Of a stretch of DNA of 47,441 nt, positions 24,606 through 32,630 are shown one piece after another. Within the stretch, counting starts at the first letter, position 1. Each line of letters begins with the position of its first letter. This DNA comes from Opitutia bacterium (GTDB lineage: Bacteria; Verrucomicrobiota; Verrucomicrobiia; Opitutales; Opitutaceae): the NCBI GenBank assembly GCA_947474365.1, contig CANJIU010000078.1:1-47441 (forward strand), read 5' to 3'. The translations under genes were made by a program, and so were the position numbers. The notes beneath the pieces are model-generated. The model did no database searches. It was given only the letters and a program-made list of their open reading frames with translations, and had not been told where the DNA came from.

Positions 24606-24640
24606 GCTGATTTTAGACTCTCGATTTTTGCTTTGCGATT

Positions 24641-24672
24641 GGGCGGAGCGCGCGAGCGCTCCGCCCTTTTTC
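24641..24672 (+). terminator. Rho-independent terminator
   Basis: A perfect 11-bp GC-rich stem GGGCGGAGCGC / GCGCTCCGCCC (24641-24651 and 24656-24666) with loop GCGA, followed by TTTTT (24667-24671). It ends the DUF5069 transcript and stands between two convergent genes. The same GGGCGGAGCGCG core recurs in the hairpin at 44464-44505. Confidence 0.85.
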
Positions 24673-24689
24673 TTGCCCGCGCCGACCGC

Positions 24690-25064
24690 CTACAGTTCGT
24701 CGTATTTCTCCGAGCGGCCGCGCGCCTTTTCGACCGGGTATTTCTTGGCGTTGGCGGCCATCTTCGCCTCGATCGCGGCCGTCACGTCGAGGCCGGTGAT
24801 GTTGGCAAACTCAAGGGCGTAGATGACCACGTCGGCCAACTCATCGGCGATCTTGCCGCGTTTCACCGGGTCGGCCGCGATGCCACGCGACTGCTCGTTG
24901 GTCGCCCACAGAAAATGCTCCATCAATTCGCCCGTCTCCGCGGCAAGCGCCATCGAGAGATTTTTGGGCGAATGAAACTGCTCCCAGTCGCGTTCGTGCA
25001 CAAAGGTGAGCACCCGTGCCTTGAGTTCGGAAATCGTCGTCGTCGAGTCGGTGAGTGCGGCCAT
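24690..25064 (-). CDS. MazG-like nucleotide pyrophosphohydrolase (dCTPase/iMazG type)
   Basis: An all-alpha NTP pyrophosphatase of 124 aa. The metal-binding residues follow the family pattern E-x2-E ... E-x2-D: AAETGELMEHF (Glu43, Glu46) and DELADVVIYAL (Glu75, Asp78). FVHERDWEQFHSPKNLSMAL at the N-terminus is typical of the short, single-domain members that hydrolyse dCTP or other non-standard nucleotides (house-cleaning). The ATG at 25064 starts MAALTDSTTT; the open frame continues to 25169 but without family similarity. It converges with the DUF5069 gene. Confidence 0.87.
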   Translation of the reverse strand: MAALTDSTTTISELKARVLTFVHERDWEQFHSPKNLSMALAAETGELMEHFLWATNEQSRGIAADPVKRGKIADELADVVIYALEFANITGLDVTAAIEAKMAANAKKYPVEKARGRSEKYDEL

Positions 25065-25393
25065 GTCCCGACCGTTGCGACCGGAACAGCACCGTGCAAT
25101 CTTCACCGTCACAAAAAAGTTACCGCTTGGCATGCGAGCTGCAATATGCAGCCTCAACTCACACATCACTGAAATGACCGGGATTACCCAGCATCACCTC
25201 CGCCGCGCCGGCACCTGCTCCACGCAGGGCCAGCAGCGTTGCGCCGCGATGCGACCGGTCATTTTTTCCGTTTGGAATAAATCCGGCGCGGGCGACCAGA
25301 ACTAAACTCTCCGTCTCAACGGAAACGTTTAGCCCTCTGAAGCCCGGCGGTCTCCAAACCACCGAGGGAACGTTTCCGTTCGTTTTTCCTCCC
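25065..25393. other. 329-base region between divergent mazG-like and hsp20 genes
   Basis: It must hold both promoters. The hsp20-proximal end is occupied by the long hairpin at 25318-25387. In the remainder I see no supported gene; a short minus-strand frame (25159-25413) has no recognisable features. Confidence 0.5.
25318..25387 (+). promoter_or_regulatory. Long leader hairpin with U-tract in front of hsp20 (possible attenuator or RNA thermometer)
   Basis: A perfect 12-bp inverted repeat AACGGAAACGTT / AACGTTTCCGTT (25318-25329 and 25369-25380). Inside it a second stem CCCTC / GAGGG (25333-25337 and 25364-25368) can form, and a third GGCGGT / ACCACC with one mismatch (25346-25351 and 25358-25363). 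The stem is followed after CG by TTTTT (25383-25387), and the hsp20 ATG comes 6 bases later. The position is right for an mRNA-level switch. The U-tract favours an intrinsic terminator or attenuator. No Shine-Dalgarno is visible between hairpin and ATG, so the classical thermometer design, in which the ribosome site is hidden in the stem, is not evident. Confidence 0.6.
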
Positions 25394-25795
25394 ATGAACA
25401 GCACACTCCTCACCTCCCTCCCGACCCACCGTCGCCCGAAGGCCCTCTCGAAAGCATCTGTCGATGCCTTCCGCGAGCCAGCCTACGACTGCCAGGAGCA
25501 GACCGAGGCGATGAAACTCGTGGTCTACGTGCCAGGGGTCGACGCGTCCGGCGTGGAAATAGAAGGGCGCGGGGCCGACCTCACCGTGACCGCGAAGAAG
25601 GCGAAGTTCGTGCGCGTCAACTTCACGTCCCTGCATCTCGAAAACGTCCAGCGCGACTACCGGCTCCGGCTCCGGCTTGGCAGCGGGTTTGATTACGCCG
25701 CGATGGAGGCCGAGATCGCCAACGGCGTGCTCACGATCACGTTGCCCAAGCGCACGTCGAACCGTCATCCGGTACGCCTGCCCCGGGCCGCCTGA
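25394..25795 (+). CDS. Hsp20/alpha-crystallin family small heat-shock protein
   Basis: A 133-aa ATP-independent holdase chaperone. The alpha-crystallin domain spans about residues 28-125: FREPAYDCQEQTEAMKLVVY, VPGVDASGVEIEGRGADLTV, YRLRLRLGSGFDYAAMEAEI and ANGVLTITLPKR. This last segment is the conserved GVL-T-x-x-LPK signature. The N-terminal arm is short, and the C-terminal I-x-I/V-type tail is weak (HPVRLPRAA). The protein is shorter than many Hsp20s but complete. It is preceded by a long hairpin with a U-tract, unusual for a simple promoter and suggestive of leader control. A bidirectional terminator lies 125 bases downstream. Confidence 0.92.
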   Translation: MNSTLLTSLPTHRRPKALSKASVDAFREPAYDCQEQTEAMKLVVYVPGVDASGVEIEGRGADLTVTAKKAKFVRVNFTSLHLENVQRDYRLRLRLGSGFDYAAMEAEIANGVLTITLPKRTSNRHPVRLPRAA

Positions 25796-25919
25796 TCGGC
25801 TCACCGCTCACACCTTCCGGTTCCGGCCGGGCGGAACGCGTGGCAATCGGCGCAAGTTGTGCCGGTTGAACATCGCTCCGCCCCGCCGGTCCGGTCAATC
25901 GCAGGCCTTTTCGAGCAAG

Positions 25920-25954
25920 AAAAAAGCCGCGCCCAACCAAGGGCGCGGCTTTTG
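25920..25954. terminator. Bidirectional rho-independent terminator
   Basis: A perfect 13-bp stem AAAAGCCGCGCCC / GGGCGCGGCTTTT (25922-25934 and 25941-25953) with loop AACCAA. The A and T flanks make it functional on both strands. It serves the hsp20 gene on plus and the MFS transporter on minus. Confidence 0.9.
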
Positions 25955-25972
25955 AATTCTGCGGAATGCGAC

Positions 25973-27565
25973 TCAGACCTTTTGCTCTTCGAGCGTAAGC
26001 GAGCGGTAACCGCCGATGCTCTTGAAGTAGAGCAGCAGTGAAAGGTAGATCGCCGCCATCACGAGCGGAATAAACGAGTCGGCTTTCAGCGTCGCCCGGT
26101 CTCCCGCCTGATTGGCGGCGACAATCGCCTTTTGCTCCGGCGTGCCCTTGTCGCCCGCCTTCTTGGCCGCTTCCAGTTTGCTGCCATCGACCGCGGTCAC
26201 CGGACTGAGGAAGAGGAACTTGGAGGGAGCCGCCGCCTTGTTGGCTTCGTAGACCGCCGCGTTGCTGGTCTTCAGGCTTTCAGAGGTAAAGCGATCCTTG
26301 GCATAGCCGAGTCCAGGGCCGCCGAGCAGACCGGCGGACAGCATGCCGATGCCGCCCATGATGGACATGGCGACGGCACCCGAACGCGGGAAACGGTCAC
26401 CGACGACGGCGAGCATGGTCGGCCAGAAGAAGGTCTTGCCGAGCGCGTAGACGCCGAGGGCGATCAGGGCGATGGCAAACGAATTCATGCCCGAGGCGAG
26501 CTGCAGACCGAGCACGGCCAGCGAAGCGGACGTGAGGAGCAGTCCGATCGGTGAGAAGCCAAGCTTGGTCTCGATGAAGTTCGCGCAGAACCGCAGACCA
26601 AACATGATGGCCGACGTCCAGATGAAGAGGATTTTCCCCTGCTCTGGCGTGAAGAGATTGCCGGTGATCGCTTCGATCCAGCCGTCGGTGCCGAGCTCGA
26701 CCGCACCCACGAGCGCGTGAGTCAGGAACAGAACAAACAGAATCAACGAACCAATGGAAAATTTTGTCAGCACGCCCACCGCAATCACGAGGATCCCACC
26801 CACGACGTATCCGACGTTTTCCGCCACTCCGGCGGAAATTCCGAAGAGGGGCAGCGTGTTGCCGAGAAACACCATGATCAGGCTGCAAACGACGACGGCA
26901 CCCAGGATGCCAACGTCTTTGAACATTTCGGCGAAACTCGATCCCTTGGCCGCGGCCTCGGATTTCGGGAAACTCTGGCCCATGAACATCAGGGCATAAC
27001 CGGCCGTCGGAACGAGGTAGAAGGCCAGCTGACCCTTCCAGCCGAGGTGCATGACCGTGCCGAGGAGATAGGAGGCGACGGCGCCCACCACCATGCCGAG
27101 AGGCCAGGAAGCGTGGAGGATGTTGAGGAAGTGCGTGCGGTTCTTCGGGAAGATGGTCGCGACGAGGGGATTCGCCACCGCCTCCAGGGTGCCGTTCGCG
27201 TAGGCGAAGATGAACATGCCCCAGAAGAGAAACCCGTAGGCGTTTTGCGGCGTGCTGGCTCCGAATGTGACGACCGCAGAGATCACGTGGCCCAGCAGAG
27301 CCAGGGCGACCAGCTTGCCGTAGCCAAACTTGTCGACGAGCACGCCGCCGATGATGATGCCGAAGCAAAAGCCGGAGAACCCGGCGCCACCGATCGCACC
27401 CAATTGGGTGGCGGTGAAGCCGTATTCAGAAGCCCAGGCTCCAAAGATTCCGCCACGGAGGGCAAAGCCCACACCGGCGGCCAAAATGGCCATAAAGCCC
27501 GCCCACAACAGCCGCTTGGCGTTGGGCACGATGGCGTCGTTACTGACTTGAGCATTACTCGTCAT
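25973..27565 (-). CDS. MFS transporter (sugar/FucP-like)
   Basis: A 12-segment major facilitator superfamily permease of 530 aa. The N-terminal half reads KRLLWAGFMAILAAGVGFAL, FGIIIGGVLVDKFGYGK (the motif-A-like loop between TM2 and TM3), ANGTLEAVANPLVATIFPK and HASWPLGMVVGAV. This arrangement is typical of the FucP/NagP-type sugar:H+ symporters of the PVC group. A soluble loop of about 75 residues (FTSESLKTSNAAVYEANKAA to ATLKADS), rich in Ala, Lys and Asp, lies before the last membrane segment. The start is the ATG at 27565 (MTSNAQVSND); the longer frame to 28102 has no membrane-protein character. No Shine-Dalgarno is present, and the bases before ATG are CCCCCCTCCT. The substrate is unknown. 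Confidence 0.9.
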   Translation of the reverse strand: MTSNAQVSNDAIVPNAKRLLWAGFMAILAAGVGFALRGGIFGAWASEYGFTATQLGAIGGAGFSGFCFGIIIGGVLVDKFGYGKLVALALLGHVISAVVTFGASTPQNAYGFLFWGMFIFAYANGTLEAVANPLVATIFPKNRTHFLNILHASWPLGMVVGAVASYLLGTVMHLGWKGQLAFYLVPTAGYALMFMGQSFPKSEAAAKGSSFAEMFKDVGILGAVVVCSLIMVFLGNTLPLFGISAGVAENVGYVVGGILVIAVGVLTKFSIGSLILFVLFLTHALVGAVELGTDGWIEAITGNLFTPEQGKILFIWTSAIMFGLRFCANFIETKLGFSPIGLLLTSASLAVLGLQLASGMNSFAIALIALGVYALGKTFFWPTMLAVVGDRFPRSGAVAMSIMGGIGMLSAGLLGGPGLGYAKDRFTSESLKTSNAAVYEANKAAAPSKFLFLSPVTAVDGSKLEAAKKAGDKGTPEQKAIVAANQAGDRATLKADSFIPLVMAAIYLSLLLYFKSIGGYRSLTLEEQKV

Positions 27566-28357
27566 AGGAGGGGGGATAAGCGTGTTTGAGTGCGAACGAA
27601 AAAAAGACGGACGAAACCGACAAAGGTTAGGGACCAAGAAGCCGCGCATTGCCGACCAACGCACGCGGGCTAGATCCAAAACGGGGTATCGATGCAGGGG
27701 AATGAAACAAGCAGAACGAAGTTGAGTGTCTCCCGCACGATGATCAAGGGCGCAATTTTTCTTCAACCAAAATGTCCGTCGTGCCGATAACAAGCGGAGC
27801 CAGTCACCCCATCGCATGAACCCACTTCCCCATCTGCTCCGCCTCCAAACCGCGTCAACCCACCGCGATAGCGAAACCGTCCGCGTCACCCCTGCCTTCG
27901 AACTGCACCGCCGAAGCGGCGCGCTCTTCCGCGCGCCCGCCCTGCCCACGCCGCAATTCTGCAACGAAATGCCGTTTACCGTCAGAATCGGGCCGCGAAT
28001 CCGCGAACGAATGTAATCGGACGCGAGTATCACACGAGCAAACGCAGCAAACAGCGGGCACCTTTGCGGGCAGTGGCGGTCGGAGTTGGAACAGCAAACC
28101 AAGACAACCCGCCATGCTTTTTCCCATTCTGACCGGACATCCGCCGCCTGCCAACGAACCGCCTGCGCTCATTCGCACCGCGATCCGCGAGGATGTGCAA
28201 TGGAGCCGACCGGTCTTCAAGGCGCCGCCGCTCACGGTCCAACCACAAGCCTTCAACGCGCTCTCCGTCGCGACCGACCTCCGTCTGATTGGTCTGGTCG
28301 GATACCCGTCGTAAGAATTCGATCCGACCGATCTCCTCCCAACCAGCTGCCGTCGGA
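27566..28357. other. 792-base intergenic region without a supported gene
   Basis: It lies between two minus-strand genes. Several open frames exist on both strands, for example 28114-28314 plus (66 codons, Pro-rich) and 27855-28445 minus. None shows a recognisable domain or convincing start. I see no terminator, repeat or RNA motif. The part nearest 27566 should hold the transporter promoter. Confidence 0.5.
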
Positions 28358-29806
28358 CTACGCGGGGCGGTTGCCGCCCAAAGTCCGCGCCAGCAGCTTG
28401 GGAACGAGGAGTGGCGGTACGTCCCGCAGGCGCGATAGTATCCACTCGGAATCAATCAGCCGAATGTTGTGCTGGTCTGCATAGGACCGAGCATCGGACG
28501 AAAATCCCACCGGCGAAACGTACCAGCCGACTCCGACTCCGTCCACGGTGAGGGTGCCAAAAAATTCCCGCAACCGCTTGGCCGAAACCTGGCCGACCTC
28601 GCCCGGCAAACAGCACACCAGGGCGCACGGCTGCGTTTCACCCGCACGCGTCAGCACGATGTCCTTGTCCGCCCCCTTGGGTTGCAATTCGGCAACAAAG
28701 CCTTCGTTTTCCGACAGGGCCGCAATCAAGGCGCAAAGCCGGAACTTGGGCCACGTCGCAAGTTCCCCGGTCGAGGGTAATCCGCCCGCGGCATCGGAAA
28801 TCCGCTCCGACATCGCTGCACCCGAGGATGTCTTCGGCGCCGAACTCCAGTTGCGCCAAACCATCCAGAAGACCCCCACGACGAGCACCACACCCAGCAC
28901 CATCGAGGCCAAAAGCAACCAGCGCGCCGAGAACAAAGTCGATGAAAGGGCAACCGTATCCGCGCTCGCCGCCGGACGTTCGGGGGATTTTGTTGCCGTG
29001 GGCACAGGCGCCGAAGCCGGGGTTTCTGCCTCCTCCAGCGGGCGCAACGCCAGCAGATCGCGCACTTCCGAGACCGCGGCGATGCTGCGCTCCCGATAGG
29101 TGGCCCCCGGCTGCTCCTTGAGCAAATCCACCACCGCCACCACATTTCCGGAGGGCGAGAGAACGAGCAGGCTAGGATAGGTCGTCACACCGTAGCGGTC
29201 GCGGAGCCGGTTGTTTTGCTCGCGCGTCTCCGCCGAAATCGGCGCCCGGCTGGCAAAATCCAGCCGGAGGAAAACAAAGGAACCGGTGAACGCGCTCACA
29301 AAATCCGGATGCAGTTCCACCTCGTCGTGAAACAGTTTGCTCGCCGGGGACCAATCGGTGCCGGTGAAGAGAGCGAGGATACGCGACTTTCGCACACTGG
29401 CGTCACGCGCCGCGTCATCAAAATTCGTGAGCCAGACATCCACCGCGGTCTCGGCTCTTTTTGCCTTCGTCGCCGACGGCGAACCGGGCCGCGGGCGCGG
29501 AGCCGGCCAGGGGACATTCATCGAAAAATCCACGCGCTCCACCCGGCCATTTTCCAGCATCACTTGTCCCTGAGTGTAGGAAAGCACCTCGCGGGTGCCA
29601 GCCTGCGACGAACCGTTGGGCCAGCCATAGGCGTCGATGACATCGTCCTTGGTCGCCCCGGGGCCGACGATCGGCCGGGGATCGGCGGCGGCAAGTTCCG
29701 GCACGCCACAGAGTGCGAGCAGGAGGCAGACACAGGTAAGCAGTCGGGCGGGCACGACTGTTTCAAGTGCGGCGCGTGTCGGTTTGGCAACGCCTAGCGG
29801 AAACAT
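28358..29806 (-). CDS. Membrane protein with thioredoxin-like (SxxS) domain and C-terminal Mrr-like domain
   Basis: An unusual 482-aa architecture. After a signal-peptide-like segment (about 17-41) there is a small SmpA/BamE-like domain (VGPGATKDDVIDAYGWPNGS, 47-100). A thioredoxin-like domain follows (about 118-255): LALFTGTDWSPASKLFHDEV, YGVTTYPSLLVLSPSG with the cis-proline, and VVDLL. Both redox cysteines expected in DWCxxC are Ser (153 and 156), so it cannot do normal disulfide chemistry. A Pro/Ala-rich linker and one membrane segment (295-318) lead to a C-terminal domain (345-460) that resembles Mrr-type restriction endonuclease folds, with SAKRLREFFGTL and the ending FSSDARSYADQHNIRLIDSE. 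The catalytic (E/Q)xK strand reads VCCL instead, so nuclease activity is doubtful. The start is uncertain: ATG at 29806 is used; alternatives lie at 29923 and 29856. It is divergent from recQ. Confidence 0.7.
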   Translation of the reverse strand: MFPLGVAKPTRAALETVVPARLLTCVCLLLALCGVPELAAADPRPIVGPGATKDDVIDAYGWPNGSSQAGTREVLSYTQGQVMLENGRVERVDFSMNVPWPAPRPRPGSPSATKAKRAETAVDVWLTNFDDAARDASVRKSRILALFTGTDWSPASKLFHDEVELHPDFVSAFTGSFVFLRLDFASRAPISAETREQNNRLRDRYGVTTYPSLLVLSPSGNVVAVVDLLKEQPGATYRERSIAAVSEVRDLLALRPLEEAETPASAPVPTATKSPERPAASADTVALSSTLFSARWLLLASMVLGVVLVVGVFWMVWRNWSSAPKTSSGAAMSERISDAAGGLPSTGELATWPKFRLCALIAALSENEGFVAELQPKGADKDIVLTRAGETQPCALVCCLPGEVGQVSAKRLREFFGTLTVDGVGVGWYVSPVGFSSDARSYADQHNIRLIDSEWILSRLRDVPPLLVPKLLARTLGGNRPA

Positions 29807-29891
29807 AAGGGACAAAAAACAGATCCGAGCCCAAAGTCCGAACTTTTTCGTCGGCATCGCCGCCACCACCCCTCCACTCTCGGGCGCGCCC

Positions 29892-31721
29892 GTGCCCGAC
29901 CTTTCCCAACTTCTCAAAATCACCTTCGGCTACTCGACGTTTCGTCCCCTCCAACGCGAAATTTGCGAGGCCTCGCTCGCGGGGCGCGATGTGTTTGCCC
30001 TGCTGCCGACGGGCGGCGGCAAATCCCTGTGTTTCCAGTTACCCGCCCTCGCCCGCCCAGGTCTGACGGTCGTGGTCTCCCCCTTGATCGCGTTGATGAA
30101 GGATCAGGTCGACGCCCTCCAAGCGAGCGGCGTCGCCGCGACGTTTCTCAATTCCTCGCTCGACGCCAACGAGGCCCGCTCCCGGCTGCGCGGCCTGCAC
30201 CGCGGCGAGTACAAGCTGCTCTACGCGGCGCCGGAGCGGCTGATGCTCGACGGCTGGGACGAGAACCTCAAAAATTGGAACGTCAGTTGTCTCGCGATTG
30301 ACGAAGCCCACTGCGTTTCCGAATGGGGCCACGATTTTCGGCCGGAATACCGGCAGCTCGCGAAACTCCGGACCACCCTGCCGGGCGTGCCGCTGATGGC
30401 GTTGACCGCGACGGCGACGGGCCGCGTCCGGCAGGACATCATCACGCATCTCAAGCTGCGCGAGCCCGACGTGTTCGTCGCCAGTTTCAACCGGCCAAAC
30501 CTCACCTACCGCGTCGTCCCGAAGGATGAGCCCGCGAAGCAAATCATCAACTTCGTGCGAAAGCGCGAAACCGAGAGCGGCATCATCTATTGCGCCAGCC
30601 GGGCGACGACCGAGCGGGTGGCGGAGGCGCTGGCGAGCCGGGGATTTGCCGCGAAGCCCTATCATGCCGGTCTGGAGGCGGAGGAGCGCGCGCGCAACCA
30701 GGAGGAATTTCTGCGCGACGACACGCGCATCATCTGCGCGACGATCGCGTTCGGCATGGGCATCAACAAGCCGAACGTCCGCTGGATCATCCATCACGAT
30801 CTGCCCAAGAACATCGAAGGGTATTATCAGGAAACGGGCCGGGCGGGCCGGGATGGCCTGCCCGGGGACTGTCTCCTGCTCTTCAGCCCCGGCGACATCG
30901 CGAAGCAGACGCACTTCCTCGACGAGATCACCGACGAAAAGGAACAGCAGATCGCCCGCGCCCAGCTCCGGCAAATCGTGCACTACGCCGAAAATTCCGC
31001 GTGCCGCCGCGCCGAACTGCTGGAGTATTTCGGCGAAAAGTTCCCGTTGGACAATTGTGGCGCCTGCGACAATTGCGCCGAGCCCCGCGAGACCTACGAC
31101 GGCACCATCCTCGCGCAAAAGTTCCTTTCCTGCGTCTATCGCATCGCTCAAAACAGCCGCTTCGGCGTGGGGATGAACCACATCATCGAGGTGCTCACCG
31201 GTGCCGACACCGACAAGATCCGCCGCTGGGGTCACGACCGTCTCACGACGTACGGCATCGGCGGAGAACTGAGCCGGCCCCAATGGGCGGCGGTGGGACG
31301 CGAGCTGATCCGGCTTGGCTATCTGGCAGTGGCCGAAGGCGAATACGCGACGCTGGAACTGACGGCCGAGGGCATGGCCGTGCTGAAGGCGCGGACGCCC
31401 ATCACGCTCACGAAGCCGATGGATCTGCCGAAGGCGAAGCGGGTTTCGGCCCGTCGTGAGGGCGACATCGCGTGCGACGAAATCCTGTTCGCGCGCCTGC
31501 GCGCGTTGCGGAAGGAACTCGCCGACGAGCGACGCGTGCCCGCGTATATCGTGTTTGGCGATACGACGCTGCGCGCGATGGCCCGATATTATCCGGCGAC
31601 CTTGGAGCAGATGGAAGGCATCCCTGGGATGGGAGAGAAAAAACGCGCCGAGTTCGGCGAAATTTTTGCCGATGAAATCGCCGATTACGTGAAAACGAAC
31701 TCGCGCATGGCATTTGAATAG
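29892..31721 (+). CDS. recQ: ATP-dependent DNA helicase RecQ
   Basis: A 3'-5' DNA helicase of recombination and repair. Motif 0 FGYSTFRPLQREI, motif I LLPTGGGKSLCFQLPAL, motif II AIDEAHCVSEWGHDFRPEY (DEAH plus the RecQ aromatic loop) and motif VI QETGRAGRDG are all present. The zinc-binding cysteines appear in SACRRAELLEYF-type context (NSACRRAELLEYFGE) and NCGACDNC. The winged helix follows, and a C-terminal HRDC domain (DEILFARLRALRKELADERR to about residue 600) completes the bacterial RecQ layout. The GTG at 29892 gives 609 aa, the normal length; an open frame runs upstream to 29637 but overlaps the divergent gene. recQ converges with the PIN toxin gene (12-base gap). Confidence 0.93.
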   Translation: MPDLSQLLKITFGYSTFRPLQREICEASLAGRDVFALLPTGGGKSLCFQLPALARPGLTVVVSPLIALMKDQVDALQASGVAATFLNSSLDANEARSRLRGLHRGEYKLLYAAPERLMLDGWDENLKNWNVSCLAIDEAHCVSEWGHDFRPEYRQLAKLRTTLPGVPLMALTATATGRVRQDIITHLKLREPDVFVASFNRPNLTYRVVPKDEPAKQIINFVRKRETESGIIYCASRATTERVAEALASRGFAAKPYHAGLEAEERARNQEEFLRDDTRIICATIAFGMGINKPNVRWIIHHDLPKNIEGYYQETGRAGRDGLPGDCLLLFSPGDIAKQTHFLDEITDEKEQQIARAQLRQIVHYAENSACRRAELLEYFGEKFPLDNCGACDNCAEPRETYDGTILAQKFLSCVYRIAQNSRFGVGMNHIIEVLTGADTDKIRRWGHDRLTTYGIGGELSRPQWAAVGRELIRLGYLAVAEGEYATLELTAEGMAVLKARTPITLTKPMDLPKAKRVSARREGDIACDEILFARLRALRKELADERRVPAYIVFGDTTLRAMARYYPATLEQMEGIPGMGEKKRAEFGEIFADEIADYVKTNSRMAFE

Positions 31722-31733
31722 CGGGACGTCGGC

Positions 31734-32162
31734 TCAGGCCTGGTCTGGCATCAGCAGCGGCAGCGGTTTGTCGCCGAAGCGGCGGTAAACGGGAAAGTCC
31801 CGGAAATCGACCGTGAGGATTTTTGCCCGCGGGAAGCGTTCCGAAAGAAGTACGAGCGAGCCGTCGCAAACGTCCATCCGCTCATATTTCGCCATCAATT
31901 CGGCGAGCCTGGGCGCGCCACTCTCCAGAACTGGCAGAATGCGAAGTTCGTTTCGACCGATGGCGCCAAGCAATGCCCGAACGGCCGCCGAATTCTCACC
32001 CAAATTCCAAGCAGCTTCGGTCACGACTGCTTCACTCGTCCACACTTGATCATCGATTACAGCGACCGTGCGCATGGCCCATTCGTGCCAGCCGTCCTTG
32101 CGCGCGTAGAGCGCGAGCAACGGTCCGGTATCATTCAGATACCTAACGTCCGAATCCCTCAC
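31734..32162 (-). CDS. PIN domain protein (VapC-like toxin)
   Basis: A 142-aa PIN-domain ribonuclease, probably the toxin of a type II toxin-antitoxin pair. The acidic cluster is complete: Asp11 in YLNDTGPLLALY, Glu44 in WTSEAVVTEA, Asp97/Asp100 in MDVCDGSLVLLSERF and Asp119 in ILTVDFRDFPVYRRFG. These residues bind Mg2+ or Mn2+ for RNA cleavage. The start is a GTG at 32162 that lies inside the last codons of the upstream small gene (20-base overlap), typical of toxin-antitoxin operons. The targeted RNA is not predictable. Confidence 0.87.
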   Translation of the reverse strand: MRDSDVRYLNDTGPLLALYARKDGWHEWAMRTVAVIDDQVWTSEAVVTEAAWNLGENSAAVRALLGAIGRNELRILPVLESGAPRLAELMAKYERMDVCDGSLVLLSERFPRAKILTVDFRDFPVYRRFGDKPLPLLMPDQA

Positions 32163-32301
32163 GGCTGGAAAGATCGGGAGCGCCTTCGATCATGCCGGCC
32201 ACTCGTTTCGCAAAATCCGCGAAACTTGGGCGCACCCTTTTCAGCTGCTTTTTGACGGCAACTTTCTTTCGAACGACACGGCGCGACGCACTGAGCTTCA
32301 T
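32143..32301 (-). CDS. Probable antitoxin of the PIN toxin
   Basis: A 52-aa basic protein starting at ATG 32301. The N-terminal half is very Arg/Lys-rich (SASRRVVRKKVAVKKQLKRV). The C-terminal half reads FADFAKRVAGMIEGAPDLSS followed by REGFGR, a pattern common at the C-terminus of VapB/Phd-like antitoxins next to PIN toxins (a short helix, then G-x-x-DLS-x-R-x-G-F/Y-G). The stop lies 20 bases inside the toxin gene. The basic N-terminus would bind DNA and autoregulate the operon, though no AbrB or ribbon-helix-helix fold can be confirmed. A longer open frame to 32382 exists. Confidence 0.75.
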   Translation of the reverse strand: MKLSASRRVVRKKVAVKKQLKRVRPSFADFAKRVAGMIEGAPDLSSREGFGR

Positions 32302-32630
32302 CACGCAAAATTCACCAGCCGCTGCGTTCACGTCAAGGCGCGCGATTCGCCCGGAATCTCGCCGGCTCACTTCCTCGCCCACCGCACGCGACGCTTCAGC
32401 TCCTCCGTCCAGTTGTTGGCTCCCACCCTCTTTCGAGATTTGCCGGCGGTCGTCGTTTACGTTCGGAAATGGACTGACAAAGATTTCCTGCCGCCTCGCT
32501 CCACGTGAGCCGGGTCCAGCTGGCCGGGCTTATCCGCAACACCGTGGAGTTTCGTCAGGGTCGACGAAGCCACGTCTCCTCTCACGCTCCGACATCCGCC
32601 CGCGTCGGGCCCCTCCTGTGCGTCACAGCG
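32302..32630. other. 329-base intergenic region
   Basis: It lies between the antitoxin start and the end of the unknown gene at 32631, both on minus. It should contain the toxin-antitoxin promoter. I see no gene, T-tract terminator or clear repeat in it. Confidence 0.45.

Noticed and set aside
25159..25413. 84-codon frame on minus in the mazG-hsp20 gap
   Set aside because: It crosses the hsp20 hairpin and start; its end looks vaguely protein-like but matches nothing I can name.
28114..28314. Possible 66-aa Pro-rich protein in the 792-base gap
   Set aside because: No family match, weak start context and no neighbour support, so not listed as a gene.
27855..28445. 196-codon frame on minus overlapping the end of the Mrr-like gene
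   Set aside because: It overlaps a better-supported gene and shows no domain or typical start.
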